From: Bordetella parapertussis
GTDB taxonomy: Bacteria > Pseudomonadota > Gammaproteobacteria > Burkholderiales > Burkholderiaceae_A
Length of the DNA: 64,000 nt
Direction: 5' to 3'
Assembly: GCA_945901825.1 (NCBI GenBank)
Contig: CAMDMC010000005.1
Coordinates: 1 to 64,000 of the forward strand
Under the pieces are notes generated by a model. That model did not search any database. It was not told the origin of the DNA and saw nothing but the letters and a program-made list of their open reading frames with translations. The position numbers and the translations under genes were made by a program. Of this stretch, positions 48,445 through 56,736 are shown in pieces. Numbering within the stretch: the first letter of the stretch is position 1; each line of letters starts with the position of its first letter.

Positions 48445-49113
48445 ATGCCCGATTTTCTTCAGACTGTTCTTATTTTTGCGATTCCTGTTGTCCTAGCCAT
48501 TACGCTTCATGAGGCTGCGCATGGCTACGCGGCAAAAGCGCTTGGCGACCCCACGGCCTACCTTCTGGGACGCGTCAGCCTAAACCCGTTACGGCATGTT
48601 GACCTCATTGGCACCATCGCTATGCCAATTGGCATTTTGTTGCTCACCCAGGGCCAGTTTCTCTTCGGATGGGCAAAGCCTGTGCCGGTGCAGTTTGGTC
48701 GTCTGCGCAACCCCAAGCGCGACATGATCCCCGTGGCCTTTGCTGGTCCCGCCATGAATTTCCTTCAGGCCTTTTGCTGGGGGCTACTCATGCTTGGGCT
48801 AATAAGTTTTGAGCTTGAACAAAGCATCGCCTTTAAAATCTGCCAGGCAGGTATTCTTGCAAACCTCATTATTTTTTGTTTCAACCTTCTGCCACTACCG
48901 CCTCTTGATGGTGGAAGGGTTCTGGTTGGGCTCGTGCCCACAAGGCTCGCCATTCAAATAAGTAGGCTCGAACCGTTTGGTATTTGGATTGTCCTTGCAC
49001 TGCTTTTAACGGGGGTGCTCGGAACCTATTGGATGCTTCCGGCAATGGAGTTCAGCCGCGCTATCCTTCAGCTTCTTCTCATGCCATTTTCATGGCTGCT
49101 ATCTGCTCCTTAG
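48445..49113 (+). CDS. Site-2-protease-family (M50) membrane peptidase
   Basis: A 222-residue intramembrane zinc peptidase of the short SpoIVFB-like type. The zinc motif HEAAH is at 22-26 within the first hydrophobic helix, the third ligand region NLLPLPPLDGGRVL is near 147-160, and there are about five membrane segments, without PDZ domain. Short M50 proteins without PDZ are widely conserved in bacteria; substrates here are not known. Confidence 0.88.
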   Translation: MPDFLQTVLIFAIPVVLAITLHEAAHGYAAKALGDPTAYLLGRVSLNPLRHVDLIGTIAMPIGILLLTQGQFLFGWAKPVPVQFGRLRNPKRDMIPVAFAGPAMNFLQAFCWGLLMLGLISFELEQSIAFKICQAGILANLIIFCFNLLPLPPLDGGRVLVGLVPTRLAIQISRLEPFGIWIVLALLLTGVLGTYWMLPAMEFSRAILQLLLMPFSWLLSAP

Positions 49114-49181
49114 CTTCGCCCTGGCTGCGAACCACCCTATACTTTGACTCGACCAAAGCACATGGAGGTTAGAAATTCAAA

Positions 49182-49424
49182 ATGATCAGAAAACAACTTA
49201 AAGGTGTGACTTTCGGTTTACTTATGGCTTGTCTTTTGCCACAAGGTCTTTCTGCCCAGCAGCTTGCCAGCGCCAAATCGGTGAAATGTCATCTGTCCGA
49301 AAGGCAAGAGAATCGGGATAAAAGCCGAACGGCCTGTATCTATAAATGCCCCAACGGCAAGAAGGAACGTGAGGTCATTCCAAAGGGCGCAAGCTGCCCA
49401 GGCTATCTTGACGTAGGCTCCTAG
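49182..49424 (+). CDS. Small secreted cysteine-containing protein
   Basis: An 80-residue protein with a typical Sec signal peptide (MIRKQLKGVTFGLLMACLLPQGLSA, cleavage expected near 25, after LSA). The mature ~55 residues contain four cysteines (VKCHLS, TACIYKCPNG and ASCPGYLD), which could form disulfides in the periplasm. A GGAGG ribosome site lies 13 bases upstream and a TATACT box at 49138-49143. No family recognised. Confidence 0.6.
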   Translation: MIRKQLKGVTFGLLMACLLPQGLSAQQLASAKSVKCHLSERQENRDKSRTACIYKCPNGKKEREVIPKGASCPGYLDVGS

Positions 49425-49439
49425 GCGGGCCTGTTTTAT

Positions 49440-50348
49440 TTGATTAAGGCCTTCAGTACCGACCAGTTTGAACTGCCCCTGCCTGCCGGGCATCGCTTTC
49501 CAATGGCTAAGTACCGCATGCTCAAGGAATCGCTGCAGAGCTTTGCGGCCATTTCACTTGAAAACCCGCCTGCAGCAAGCGATGAGCAGCTCTGGCTATG
49601 CCACGACCCCGTGTATGTGGAACAGCTTTGCACCGGCGCGCTGGATGACAAGGCGATGAAGCGCATTGGCTTTCCCTGGTCGCCTGCAATGGTCGAGCGC
49701 TCAAGACGGTCTGTGGGTGCCACCATTGCAGCCTGCGAGGCAGCGTATTTCGGCGAGCCAAAGGTTGCTTTCAATTTGGCTGGTGGAACGCACCATGCCC
49801 ACCGTGAGTTTGGCTCGGGCTACTGCTGTTTTAACGATGCCGCCGTTGCATGCTGTTGGATGCAAAACCGTTGGGGCCTTGGTCAGGTCACCATCATTGA
49901 CCTTGATGTTCATCAGGGCGATGGTACCGCGGCCATTCTAGCGAGTCGGCCAAGCACCTTCACATGCTCGATTCACGGTGCGTCCAACTTTCCTTTTCGA
50001 AAGACTAGGTCGGACATTGATATTGCGCTTGCCGATGGCACTGGAGATGACGAGTATTTAAAAGCGCTTCATGGCCTCTTACAGACCTTAAGCAGTTTTC
50101 CAAAACACGATTTGCTCATTTACCTAGCTGGTGCAGACCCGTTGGAAAACGACAGGCTTGGCCGGCTCAGCCTAAGTATTGATGGGCTGCGCGCTCGAGA
50201 CGAGGCTGTATTGGGTTTCGCAAAGGCGCGAGGCATTCCAATTGCCGTTGCCATGGCCGGGGGCTATGCCGAACCCATTGAACTTTCCGTAGAGGCGCAC
50301 CGACAGACCTTTGAGTCTGCGGCCCGCCTTTTCTACAACGAGACTTAA
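49440..50348 (+). CDS. Histone-deacetylase-like amidohydrolase (first of two)
   Basis: A 302-residue class of the arginase/deacetylase fold. The zinc site is seen as IIDLDVHQGDGTAA near 157-170, HH in AGGTHHAHREFGSGY near 115-129, LAGADP with the later aspartate near 232-237 and the C-terminal AGGYAE (tyrosine equivalent near 280). The start is TTG at 49440 with GGCGGG upstream; N-terminal MIKAFSTDQFELPLPAGHRFPM matches family members. Bacterial members deacetylate acetylpolyamines or acetylated proteins; the substrate here is unknown. Confidence 0.87.
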   Translation: MIKAFSTDQFELPLPAGHRFPMAKYRMLKESLQSFAAISLENPPAASDEQLWLCHDPVYVEQLCTGALDDKAMKRIGFPWSPAMVERSRRSVGATIAACEAAYFGEPKVAFNLAGGTHHAHREFGSGYCCFNDAAVACCWMQNRWGLGQVTIIDLDVHQGDGTAAILASRPSTFTCSIHGASNFPFRKTRSDIDIALADGTGDDEYLKALHGLLQTLSSFPKHDLLIYLAGADPLENDRLGRLSLSIDGLRARDEAVLGFAKARGIPIAVAMAGGYAEPIELSVEAHRQTFESAARLFYNET

Positions 50349-50384
50349 GCCTTCAAAACCAGCTTATCGGCCTTGTTAGACCAT

Positions 50385-51857
50385 TTAATGACGCACATCG
50401 CCAATGGCAACGAACTTCATTTCAAGGTAGTCGTCAATGCCATGGCTTGAGCCTTCTCGGCCAAGCCCACTTTGCTTAACACCACCAAAGGGCACGTGCT
50501 CGGTAGCAAGTATTCCAACATTTACACCCACCATGCCGTATTCAAGGGCCTCGCTGACCCGAAAGATACGACCAACATCACGGGCATAGAAATAACTGGC
50601 AAGCCCGTAGATCGTGTTGTTGGCAAGCGCTACCGCCTCTTGCTCGGTTTTAAACTTGAAAATGGGTGCGAAAGGGCCAAAGGTTTCTTCGGTGGCGCAA
50701 ACCATGTTGGCAGTTGCATTTGCAAGCACCGTTGGCTGAAAGAAACGTCCTGAAATTCGCGCACCACCTGTTACAACCCGCCCCCCCTTTTGCTTGGCAT
50801 CGTCCAAGTGACGCATCACCTTGTCAACGGCGGCATCTTCGATGAGTGGGCCCTGGTTAACACCCTCCTCAAAGCCATTGCCCACTTTTGCGGTTGCAAC
50901 CTTGGCTGCAAACTTCTCAACAAAGGCATCGTAGACGCCTTCCTGCACGTAGAAGCGGTTGGCGCAGACACAGGTCTGACCTGCATTGCGGTACTTGCTT
51001 GCCCAGGCCCCTTCAACCGCACTATCAAGATCGGCATCGTCAAAGACAATAAAGGGCGCATTTCCCCCAAGCTCGAGGGAGAGCTTTTTAATGCTGGGCG
51101 CAGACTGCGCCATAAGGATACGGCCGACCTCGGTAGAGCCGGTAAAGCTAAGGTGGCGGACCGTTTCGGAGCCACAGAAGACCTTGCCTATGGCAATGCT
51201 GTTCTCTGCGTCAGCGGTAATGACCTGCAGCACGCCTGCGGGAATGCCAGCGCGTTGCGCCAGTTCGGCAACAGCCAGCGCGCTAAGGGGTGTCTGTTCG
51301 GCTGGCTTAATGACAACGGGGCAGCCCGCTGCCAGGGCCGGGGCCACCTTACGCGTAATCATGGCCAAGGGGAAGTTCCAAGGGGTAATGGCTGCACAAA
51401 CACCTATGGGCTGACGCAGAACAAGTAGACGGCGATTATTGTCAAAGGTGGGAAGGGTCTCGCCATTAATGCGCTTTGCCTCCTCGGCAAACCACTCGAC
51501 AAAACTTGCACCGTAGGCAACTTCGCCACGCGACTCTGCCAGCGGCTTACCATTCTCGGCGGTCATAAGACGAGCCAGGTCGTCTATGTTGGCCATAAGC
51601 AGCTCGTACCAACGGCGCAGAAGATTAGCCCGAGCCTTCGCCTGGGTTTCACGCCAAGAGGGCCAGGCGGCATTTGCGGTTTCAATGGCCTGCTCGGCCT
51701 GCTGCGCAGTGCAATTCGCCACCTTGCCAAGCTCCATACCCGTGGCAGGGTCGTTAACACTAAACTGCTGATGGCTGTCTGCCCACTGGCCCTTGAGGAA
51801 GGCTTGAGACTTCAGCAGACTTGGGTCTTTTAATAGACTTAAGGGGTTTGCTTTCAT
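50385..51857 (-). CDS. gabD: Succinate-semialdehyde dehydrogenase (NADP-type)
   Basis: Oxidises succinate semialdehyde to succinate in GABA and polyamine degradation. From ATG 51857 (MKANPLSLLKDPSLL) it is 490 aa. Visible motifs are the ITPWNFPLAMITRKVAPALAAG block near 150-171, LELGGNAPFIVFDDADLD near 255-272 with the general-base Glu, and NAGQTCVCANRFYV with the catalytic cysteine near 290. It lies between the two deacetylase-like genes, convergent with the first and divergent from the second. Confidence 0.92.
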   Translation of the reverse strand: MKANPLSLLKDPSLLKSQAFLKGQWADSHQQFSVNDPATGMELGKVANCTAQQAEQAIETANAAWPSWRETQAKARANLLRRWYELLMANIDDLARLMTAENGKPLAESRGEVAYGASFVEWFAEEAKRINGETLPTFDNNRRLLVLRQPIGVCAAITPWNFPLAMITRKVAPALAAGCPVVIKPAEQTPLSALAVAELAQRAGIPAGVLQVITADAENSIAIGKVFCGSETVRHLSFTGSTEVGRILMAQSAPSIKKLSLELGGNAPFIVFDDADLDSAVEGAWASKYRNAGQTCVCANRFYVQEGVYDAFVEKFAAKVATAKVGNGFEEGVNQGPLIEDAAVDKVMRHLDDAKQKGGRVVTGGARISGRFFQPTVLANATANMVCATEETFGPFAPIFKFKTEQEAVALANNTIYGLASYFYARDVGRIFRVSEALEYGMVGVNVGILATEHVPFGGVKQSGLGREGSSHGIDDYLEMKFVAIGDVRH

Positions 51858-51912
51858 ATCCACAACCAAGGTCTCCTATGTTTTGACCTCGTCATTGTAT
51901 CCTTCACGAGTC

Positions 51913-52845
51913 ATGCATTTTTACTCTCATCCCCGGTTCCGGGACCACTGCATGGGCCCAGGCCACCCCGAGTGCCCTGAGCGGCTTGTGGCCATTGAGC
52001 GAGCGCTTAAGACGCAGGCACTCTGGCCTCGACTCAACCATCGGCAAGCCAAGCCTGTTGACCTCAGCCTACTTAGACTGACGCACACCGAGGATCTCCT
52101 GAATCGGCTCGAATCACCCGTCTCCGATGGGGCCTACGCATTTATAGATCCCGATACCTGCATGAATACACAGACCTACGAGGCTATTCTTTTAGCCAGT
52201 GGAGCAGTTCTGCAGGCTATTGATGCGGTCATGGCCGGTGAATCACGCCATGCCTTTTGTGCCGTTCGTCCTCCTGGCCATCATGCCGAGCGAGAGTCCG
52301 CCATGGGCTTTTGTTTTGTGAATCACATTGCACTTGGCGCCTTGTATGCCCGACAGAAGCACGGAGTTGAGCGTGTTGCCGTCATCGACTTCGATGTGCA
52401 TCACGGCAACGGCACCGAAGATATTCTCGCGAACGAAAAAGGTGTTTTGATGGTCTCATCGTTTCAACAAGGCATCTACCCGGGTTCAGGTACAAGACCT
52501 AAAGGGAAGAATATGGTGAATGTCCCGCTGCAGGCGGGCGCCGGTTCGCAGGCGATTCGCTTGATGCTAAAGAACCACTGGCTCCCCGCGCTGCAAGAGT
52601 TTCAGCCTCAACTCCTACTTATTTCGGCGGGGTTCGATGCTCACCGCGAGGACCCCTTAGCTGGCCTTGCCTGGACCGACGACGACTATGCCCTTATTAC
52701 CGACGCGCTGGTTGGGCTTGCCGACACCTTCTGCCCCAATCGAATAGTAAGCAGCCTCGAGGGGGGGTACTGCCTTGATGCACTTGGCCGCAGCGTGGCA
52801 GCGCATATTGCTAGCTTACTTGGCCCCTCTCAAAAGGCAGTCTAA
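51913..52845 (+). CDS. Histone-deacetylase-like amidohydrolase (second of two)
   Basis: A 310-residue deacetylase with the classic HDAC layout from ATG 51913: HPECPERLVAIERAL near 20-34, RPPGHHAERESAMGFCFVNH near 119-138, VIDFDVHHGNGTEDIL near 158-173, the SAGFDAHREDPL aspartate block near 239-250, and EGGYCLDAL with the catalytic-pocket tyrosine near 282. It is of the acetoin-utilisation/class II type and clearly distinct in sequence from the gene at 49440. The frame is open from 51883, but family starts favour 51913. DUF1992 gene follows after two bases. Confidence 0.9.
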   Translation: MHFYSHPRFRDHCMGPGHPECPERLVAIERALKTQALWPRLNHRQAKPVDLSLLRLTHTEDLLNRLESPVSDGAYAFIDPDTCMNTQTYEAILLASGAVLQAIDAVMAGESRHAFCAVRPPGHHAERESAMGFCFVNHIALGALYARQKHGVERVAVIDFDVHHGNGTEDILANEKGVLMVSSFQQGIYPGSGTRPKGKNMVNVPLQAGAGSQAIRLMLKNHWLPALQEFQPQLLLISAGFDAHREDPLAGLAWTDDDYALITDALVGLADTFCPNRIVSSLEGGYCLDALGRSVAAHIASLLGPSQKAV

Positions 52846-52847
52846 TC

Positions 52848-53135
52848 GTGGCCGATGCCTGGGACCTGATCGCAGAAACGCGTATACAGAAAGCTGTTGA
52901 AAACGGTGAGTTGTCGAATTTGGCTGGTGAAGGCCAGGCTGTTGAGGTTACAGAAGACTTCTCCATTCCTTGGACAGTGCGCTGGCTGCTGCGTAAACCC
53001 ATAAATTCAAAAGACGTATCGAGTGCTCAGTTTGAGGCAAAAGCTATTGCAGCAAGGGTTTCGAGGGGGCAGCTTCGACGCGCCCAGATTAACGAAATGA
53101 TTCGCCAGGCCAGAAAAGCTACGGCTGTGAAATAA
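52848..53135 (+). CDS. DUF1992 (DnaJC28-like) small protein
   Basis: A 95-residue protein matching the DUF1992 pattern: AETRIQKAVENGELSNLAGEGQAVEV near 7-32 (ERRIREAxERGEFDNLPGxGKPL-like) and a Trp-rich segment WTVRWLLRKP. Found in bacteria alone and in DnaJ-like eukaryotic proteins; its biochemical role is unknown. It starts at GTG 52848 immediately after the deacetylase stop and overlaps the convergent soxZ by 17 bases. Confidence 0.85.
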   Translation: MADAWDLIAETRIQKAVENGELSNLAGEGQAVEVTEDFSIPWTVRWLLRKPINSKDVSSAQFEAKAIAARVSRGQLRRAQINEMIRQARKATAVK

Positions 53136-53460
53136 CCAAGGCCCTCTTAATTGTTCGGGTCAGTCCTTGGTCTCCAAGCCATTCGCATTCCATATCGCCA
53201 GCCTGCTCCACACGAAAAGGAAACCGAATACTCGGGTCTGCACCCATACCCGGATGAAGGTCTGCTCGAAACACTTCCTTGCCATTGAATCGACAGACGA
53301 GCCTTCGAATAAGGTTCGCGGCTATGAGTTCTCCCCTTTCGGTTCGCCGAAAACCCGATTCCATGGGGTGGCGAATGATGGCATGCACTTCAACCACTGA
53401 CCCCTGGGGTGCAGGCGACTGAAATTGCAAAACAGCGCGATGAGCAACGGGACCTACCAC
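53119..53460 (-). CDS. soxZ: SoxZ, thiosulfate-oxidation carrier partner
   Basis: SoxZ pairs with SoxY in the periplasm to form the carrier on which thiosulfate sulfur is oxidised. The 113-residue protein has VVEVHAIIRHPMESGFRR near 22-39, VCRFNGKEVFRADLHPGMGADP near 55-76 and the C-terminal GQ/EWLGDQG segment expected of the family. It starts with GTG at 53460, six bases after soxY, with AGG upstream. It has no signal peptide, as usual, and is exported with SoxY. No other sox gene is in the window. Confidence 0.87.
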   Translation of the reverse strand: MVGPVAHRAVLQFQSPAPQGSVVEVHAIIRHPMESGFRRTERGELIAANLIRRLVCRFNGKEVFRADLHPGMGADPSIRFPFRVEQAGDMECEWLGDQGLTRTIKRALVISQP

Positions 53461-53466
53461 GTCTTT

Positions 53467-53931
53467 TCAACCTGCGCAGGCAGCGAGAGTGACAATGACC
53501 TGCTGGTACGAACACCAGAGATCGCCCGTGTTGGTGCGGGCAACTGCCCATACGGCCTGGGAATCCGCAAGCCGAATACGTGTTTCAACACGGGCCTCGG
53601 GCAGCTGCGGCCCAAGAAAGAAATTGGCAATAAACGGCGATGGATTGAGCTCTGAGAAGATACGCAGTTCTTCCACATGGTCGGATTCCGTCATGGGGCT
53701 CTCTACACGCACCGACATTCTCACCAAAAAGCCATTTTCAACAAGTGGCGGCAAGGAAAGATGGATCCGCCCGTACTGCAAGGGCTGGCCATTCGCCCAA
53801 CTAAGAACCGCCTGGGGTATGTCCCTACCGGGCCCTGCCTGAGAGGCAAGCGCCGTTAGGCCCGAGCAGCCCCAGATGCTCAGACCGCCACCAACAGCAA
53901 GGGCGTTTTTAAAGAAGGCTCTGCGCTGCAC
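53467..53931 (-). CDS. soxY: SoxY, sulfur-carrier protein with altered C-terminal arm
   Basis: A 154-residue Tat-exported protein: QRRAFFK at 2-8, then a hydrophobic stretch. The body matches SoxY: VENGFLVRMSVRVESPMTES near 66-85, ELNPSPFIANFFLGPQLPEARVETRIRLADSQ near 94-125. The carrier arm at the very C-terminus, normally GGCGG with the sulfur-bearing Cys, here reads VTLAACAG: Cys is kept but the flanking glycines are Ala. It starts with GTG 53931, with GAGGGA upstream, 20 bases after the molybdenum subunit gene, and is followed by soxZ. Confidence 0.87.
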   Translation of the reverse strand: MQRRAFFKNALAVGGGLSIWGCSGLTALASQAGPGRDIPQAVLSWANGQPLQYGRIHLSLPPLVENGFLVRMSVRVESPMTESDHVEELRIFSELNPSPFIANFFLGPQLPEARVETRIRLADSQAVWAVARTNTGDLWCSYQQVIVTLAACAG

Positions 53932-53951
53932 TGTTTGAATTTCCCTCGCGT

Positions 53952-56195
53952 TCAGACAAGGGTAACGCCAAGATTCTTAAGCGGTACAGTGCGCAATCGA
54001 CGACCCGTGGCCTGATAGAAAGCATTAAGAACTGCTGGGGCTGCAACCGAAATGGTTGGTTCTCCAACCCCACCCCAACTCGGTCCCCCACCTTGAAGAA
54101 GAATAGTCTCAACCGGTGGCATCTGCGCAAGTCGTACCGAGCCAAAGGAGTCAAAGTTGGTCTGTACGATGCGGCCATCCTTTACAGTGCACTCCTGCTC
54201 AAACAGGGCCGAAAGGCCATAGACAAACGAGCCCGAGACCTGCCGTTCGATCTGTGCCGGATTCACTGCATAGCCTGGGTCGGTTGCAGCAACAATGCGA
54301 TGGATTTTTATTTTGTTACCGCCCGTGACCGAGAGCTCGCAGCCAGCTGCAACATAACTGCCGAACGAAAACTGCTGGGCAACACCCCGAAAGACACCCG
54401 CTTTGGGTTTTGATGACCAGTTCATACGCTCTGCGACGGCATTTAGAACAGCAAGGGTGCGCGGGCGATTTGCAGAGTACTTACGCCGAAACTCAAGCGG
54501 ATCCATTCCCGTAACCTCTGCCATCTCGTCAACAAAGCACTCCATGAAAATAGCGTTTTGGTTTATGTTCACACCCCGCCAAAACCCAGGAGGTACATGG
54601 GTATTACGCATGGCATGGTCGATAACAATATTAGGGAAGTCGTAGCTAATAGCATGCTCGCCATCTTTGGCCACACCCTGAAAGACCAAGGGGTCCATGC
54701 CTTTGCTCTTTTCAACAATAGCGGGCCTGACAGCAGCAAGAATAGACTGACCAGACAACCGCATTTGAATACCTGTCAGCTCTTTCTTCTCGTTAAAGCT
54801 TGCCTTCATTTTCGCCATCATGATGGGGTGGTAGCGCCCCTGCGTCATGTCTTCCTCGCGAGACCAGATGAGCTTAATGGGCGTACCAGGCATTTGTTTA
54901 GCAACAAGTACCGCCTGGGTTGTGAAATCTTGAAAGGCGCCGCGTCGACCAAAGCCTCCCCCTAGGTTTACCTTCACAACATCGCATTGGGCTGCCGGCA
55001 ACCCCGATGCTTCAATGACCGCGGCCATTGACGCCTGACCATCTTGGGTAGGCACCCATGCCTTGCAGGACGACGATGTCCAGAGCGCCGTTGCATTCAT
55101 GGGCTCAAGAGGGGCGTGATTCAAAAATGGATAAAAGTAGCTTGCCTCGATGGTCTTCTTTGAGGCCTTCAACGCATTCTGGGCGTCTCCCTTTTGAAGG
55201 CCGACAAAGGCCTGCTTACTTGAAAGACCCTCCTCCAAGGACTTCAAGATGTCTGCCTGCTGAACCTTGGCATTGGGCCCTTCATTCCATGCGATGGGCA
55301 GTTTATCGATTGCCTTCTTGGCGTGCCAGTAGGTATCTGCAACAACAGCAACGGACCTGTTATCGACCTGGACAACCTTTTTTACACCAGGCATACCAAT
55401 GACGGCAGAGGCCTCAAAGGACTTCACCGTTCCGCCAAAAACAGGGCACTGTCGAATGGTGGCTGTAAGCATTCCGGGCAGCTTGAGATCAATCGCGTAA
55501 ATCTGAGCGCCGGTCACCTTGTCTGCCAGGCTGTCAAGCCGGTTCATCGACTTGCCAATAATCGTCCAGTCTTTCGGGTCTTTCAGTGCGATGGCTTTTG
55601 CGTCTGGAACGGGAAGTTGCGCTGCCTGGGTAGCGAGCGAGCCAAAACTTGCCTTACGCCCCGAAGGACGATGGGTAACGAAGCTTGTTCTTGCGAAACA
55701 CTCCGCGACAGGCACGCTCCACTGATTTGCCGCTGCCTGAACGAGCATTTGTCTGGCGACTGCGCCGCCCCGACGAACATAATCCTCCGAGGTTCGAATA
55801 CCCCGACTTCCCCCCGTGGAGAAGGAACCCCAGATGTCCTTGCGCCTAAGACTCTCACCGGGGCTTGGATACTCGACCTGCACCTTGGACCAATCGCACT
55901 CAAGCTCTTCAGCCAGGAGCTGGGCGAGCCCCGTAATGGTGCCCTGCCCCATCTCTGAACGAACAACCCGCACGATCACTCGGTCGTCGGGTTCTATGAC
56001 CACCCAAGCGCCGATCTCAGGATGACTCGATTGGAGAGAGGTGGGCAAGACTGGCTCGGTGACGGGGGCTGCCGATAGCTTGGCCATACCCCAGGGAAGT
56101 TCCAGGCCAATGGCAAGACCGGAACTCACGGATGCCGCACCGACAACAAACTGACGACGCGATTGAACTGTATTGGAAGAAAGCAGCGTTTTCAT
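53952..56195 (-). CDS. Molybdenum hydroxylase large subunit (isoquinoline 1-oxidoreductase beta-like)
   Basis: A 747-residue xanthine-oxidase-family molybdopterin subunit. Start ATG 56195 gives a Tat signal with SRRQFVVG near 12-19, so the enzyme is periplasmic. Family blocks: DRVIVRVVRSEMGQGTITGLAQLLAEELECDW near 68-100, VNLGGGFGRRGAFQDFTTQAVLVAKQMPGTPIKLIWSREEDM near 400-440, CP-like WRGVNINQNAIFMECFVDE and the active-site glutamate in GGVGEPTISVAAPAVL near 720. Substrates of this group include N-heterocycles and aldehydes; here the substrate is unknown. It is directly followed by soxY. Confidence 0.88.
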   Translation of the reverse strand: MKTLLSSNTVQSRRQFVVGAASVSSGLAIGLELPWGMAKLSAAPVTEPVLPTSLQSSHPEIGAWVVIEPDDRVIVRVVRSEMGQGTITGLAQLLAEELECDWSKVQVEYPSPGESLRRKDIWGSFSTGGSRGIRTSEDYVRRGGAVARQMLVQAAANQWSVPVAECFARTSFVTHRPSGRKASFGSLATQAAQLPVPDAKAIALKDPKDWTIIGKSMNRLDSLADKVTGAQIYAIDLKLPGMLTATIRQCPVFGGTVKSFEASAVIGMPGVKKVVQVDNRSVAVVADTYWHAKKAIDKLPIAWNEGPNAKVQQADILKSLEEGLSSKQAFVGLQKGDAQNALKASKKTIEASYFYPFLNHAPLEPMNATALWTSSSCKAWVPTQDGQASMAAVIEASGLPAAQCDVVKVNLGGGFGRRGAFQDFTTQAVLVAKQMPGTPIKLIWSREEDMTQGRYHPIMMAKMKASFNEKKELTGIQMRLSGQSILAAVRPAIVEKSKGMDPLVFQGVAKDGEHAISYDFPNIVIDHAMRNTHVPPGFWRGVNINQNAIFMECFVDEMAEVTGMDPLEFRRKYSANRPRTLAVLNAVAERMNWSSKPKAGVFRGVAQQFSFGSYVAAGCELSVTGGNKIKIHRIVAATDPGYAVNPAQIERQVSGSFVYGLSALFEQECTVKDGRIVQTNFDSFGSVRLAQMPPVETILLQGGGPSWGGVGEPTISVAAPAVLNAFYQATGRRLRTVPLKNLGVTLV

Positions 56196-56209
56196 AGCAT
56201 TCCCCTTGG

Positions 56210-56659
56210 CTAGGCTTGGCCGACAGAGCGAATGGCTCGACGGACTTCTTGGTAGGTTCCGCAGCGGCAAATGTTAGTCATTGCGGCGTCAATATCTGCA
56301 TCGGTTGGATTTGGATTCTTCTCGAGAAGCGCTGTTGCTGCCATGACCATACCGGACTGGCAGTAGCCACACTGAGGCGCCTGGTTTTCAACCCATGCCT
56401 TTTGAAGCTTGGTTAGCTGGCCCGAGCTGGCCAGAGCCTCAACCGTTCGAATGGATTTGCCTTGCACGGCAGAGACCGTAAGAGCGCAAGAACGGACAGC
56501 ATCGCCATCGATAAGTACCGTGCACGAACCACACTGGGCAATACCACAGCCGTATTTCGTACCTGTAAGGCCAAGCTGCTCACGCAAGACCCAGAGCAGG
56601 GGTGTGTCGGGTTCAACCTTGACCGAGTGCGTCTTACCGTTGACGTTGAGTGAAATCAT
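56210..56659 (-). CDS. [2Fe-2S] small subunit of molybdenum hydroxylase (isoquinoline 1-oxidoreductase alpha-like)
   Basis: A 149-residue two-cluster ferredoxin. The plant-type cluster ligands are in [23 protein letters not shown] near 41-63, the second cluster in [12 protein letters not shown] near 101-112 and NICRCGTY near 136-143. GGAGGTGTTT directly before ATG 56659 decides the start (a longer frame to 56671 is not used). It is followed by the large subunit after 14 bases; no cytochrome c or XdhC-like maturation gene is next to them. Confidence 0.92.
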   Translation of the reverse strand: MISLNVNGKTHSVKVEPDTPLLWVLREQLGLTGTKYGCGIAQCGSCTVLIDGDAVRSCALTVSAVQGKSIRTVEALASSGQLTKLQKAWVENQAPQCGYCQSGMVMAATALLEKNPNPTDADIDAAMTNICRCGTYQEVRRAIRSVGQA

Positions 56660-56694
56660 AAACACCTCCATGCGGGCTTAGTAGTAAGAGTATG

Positions 56695-56724
56695 AGTATA
56701 CGAACCGAAGGCCATCCCTCTAAA
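56695..56724 (-). promoter_or_regulatory. Probable promoter of the molybdenum hydroxylase-soxYZ operon
   Basis: On the minus strand TTTAGA (56724-56719) and TATACT (56700-56695) are 18 bases apart, in the 77-base gap between nadB and the small-subunit gene. The -10 is 5/6 to consensus, the -35 4/6. It makes the four genes a separate unit from nadB. Confidence 0.45.
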
Positions 56725-56736
56725 GGCGAAGGGGAA

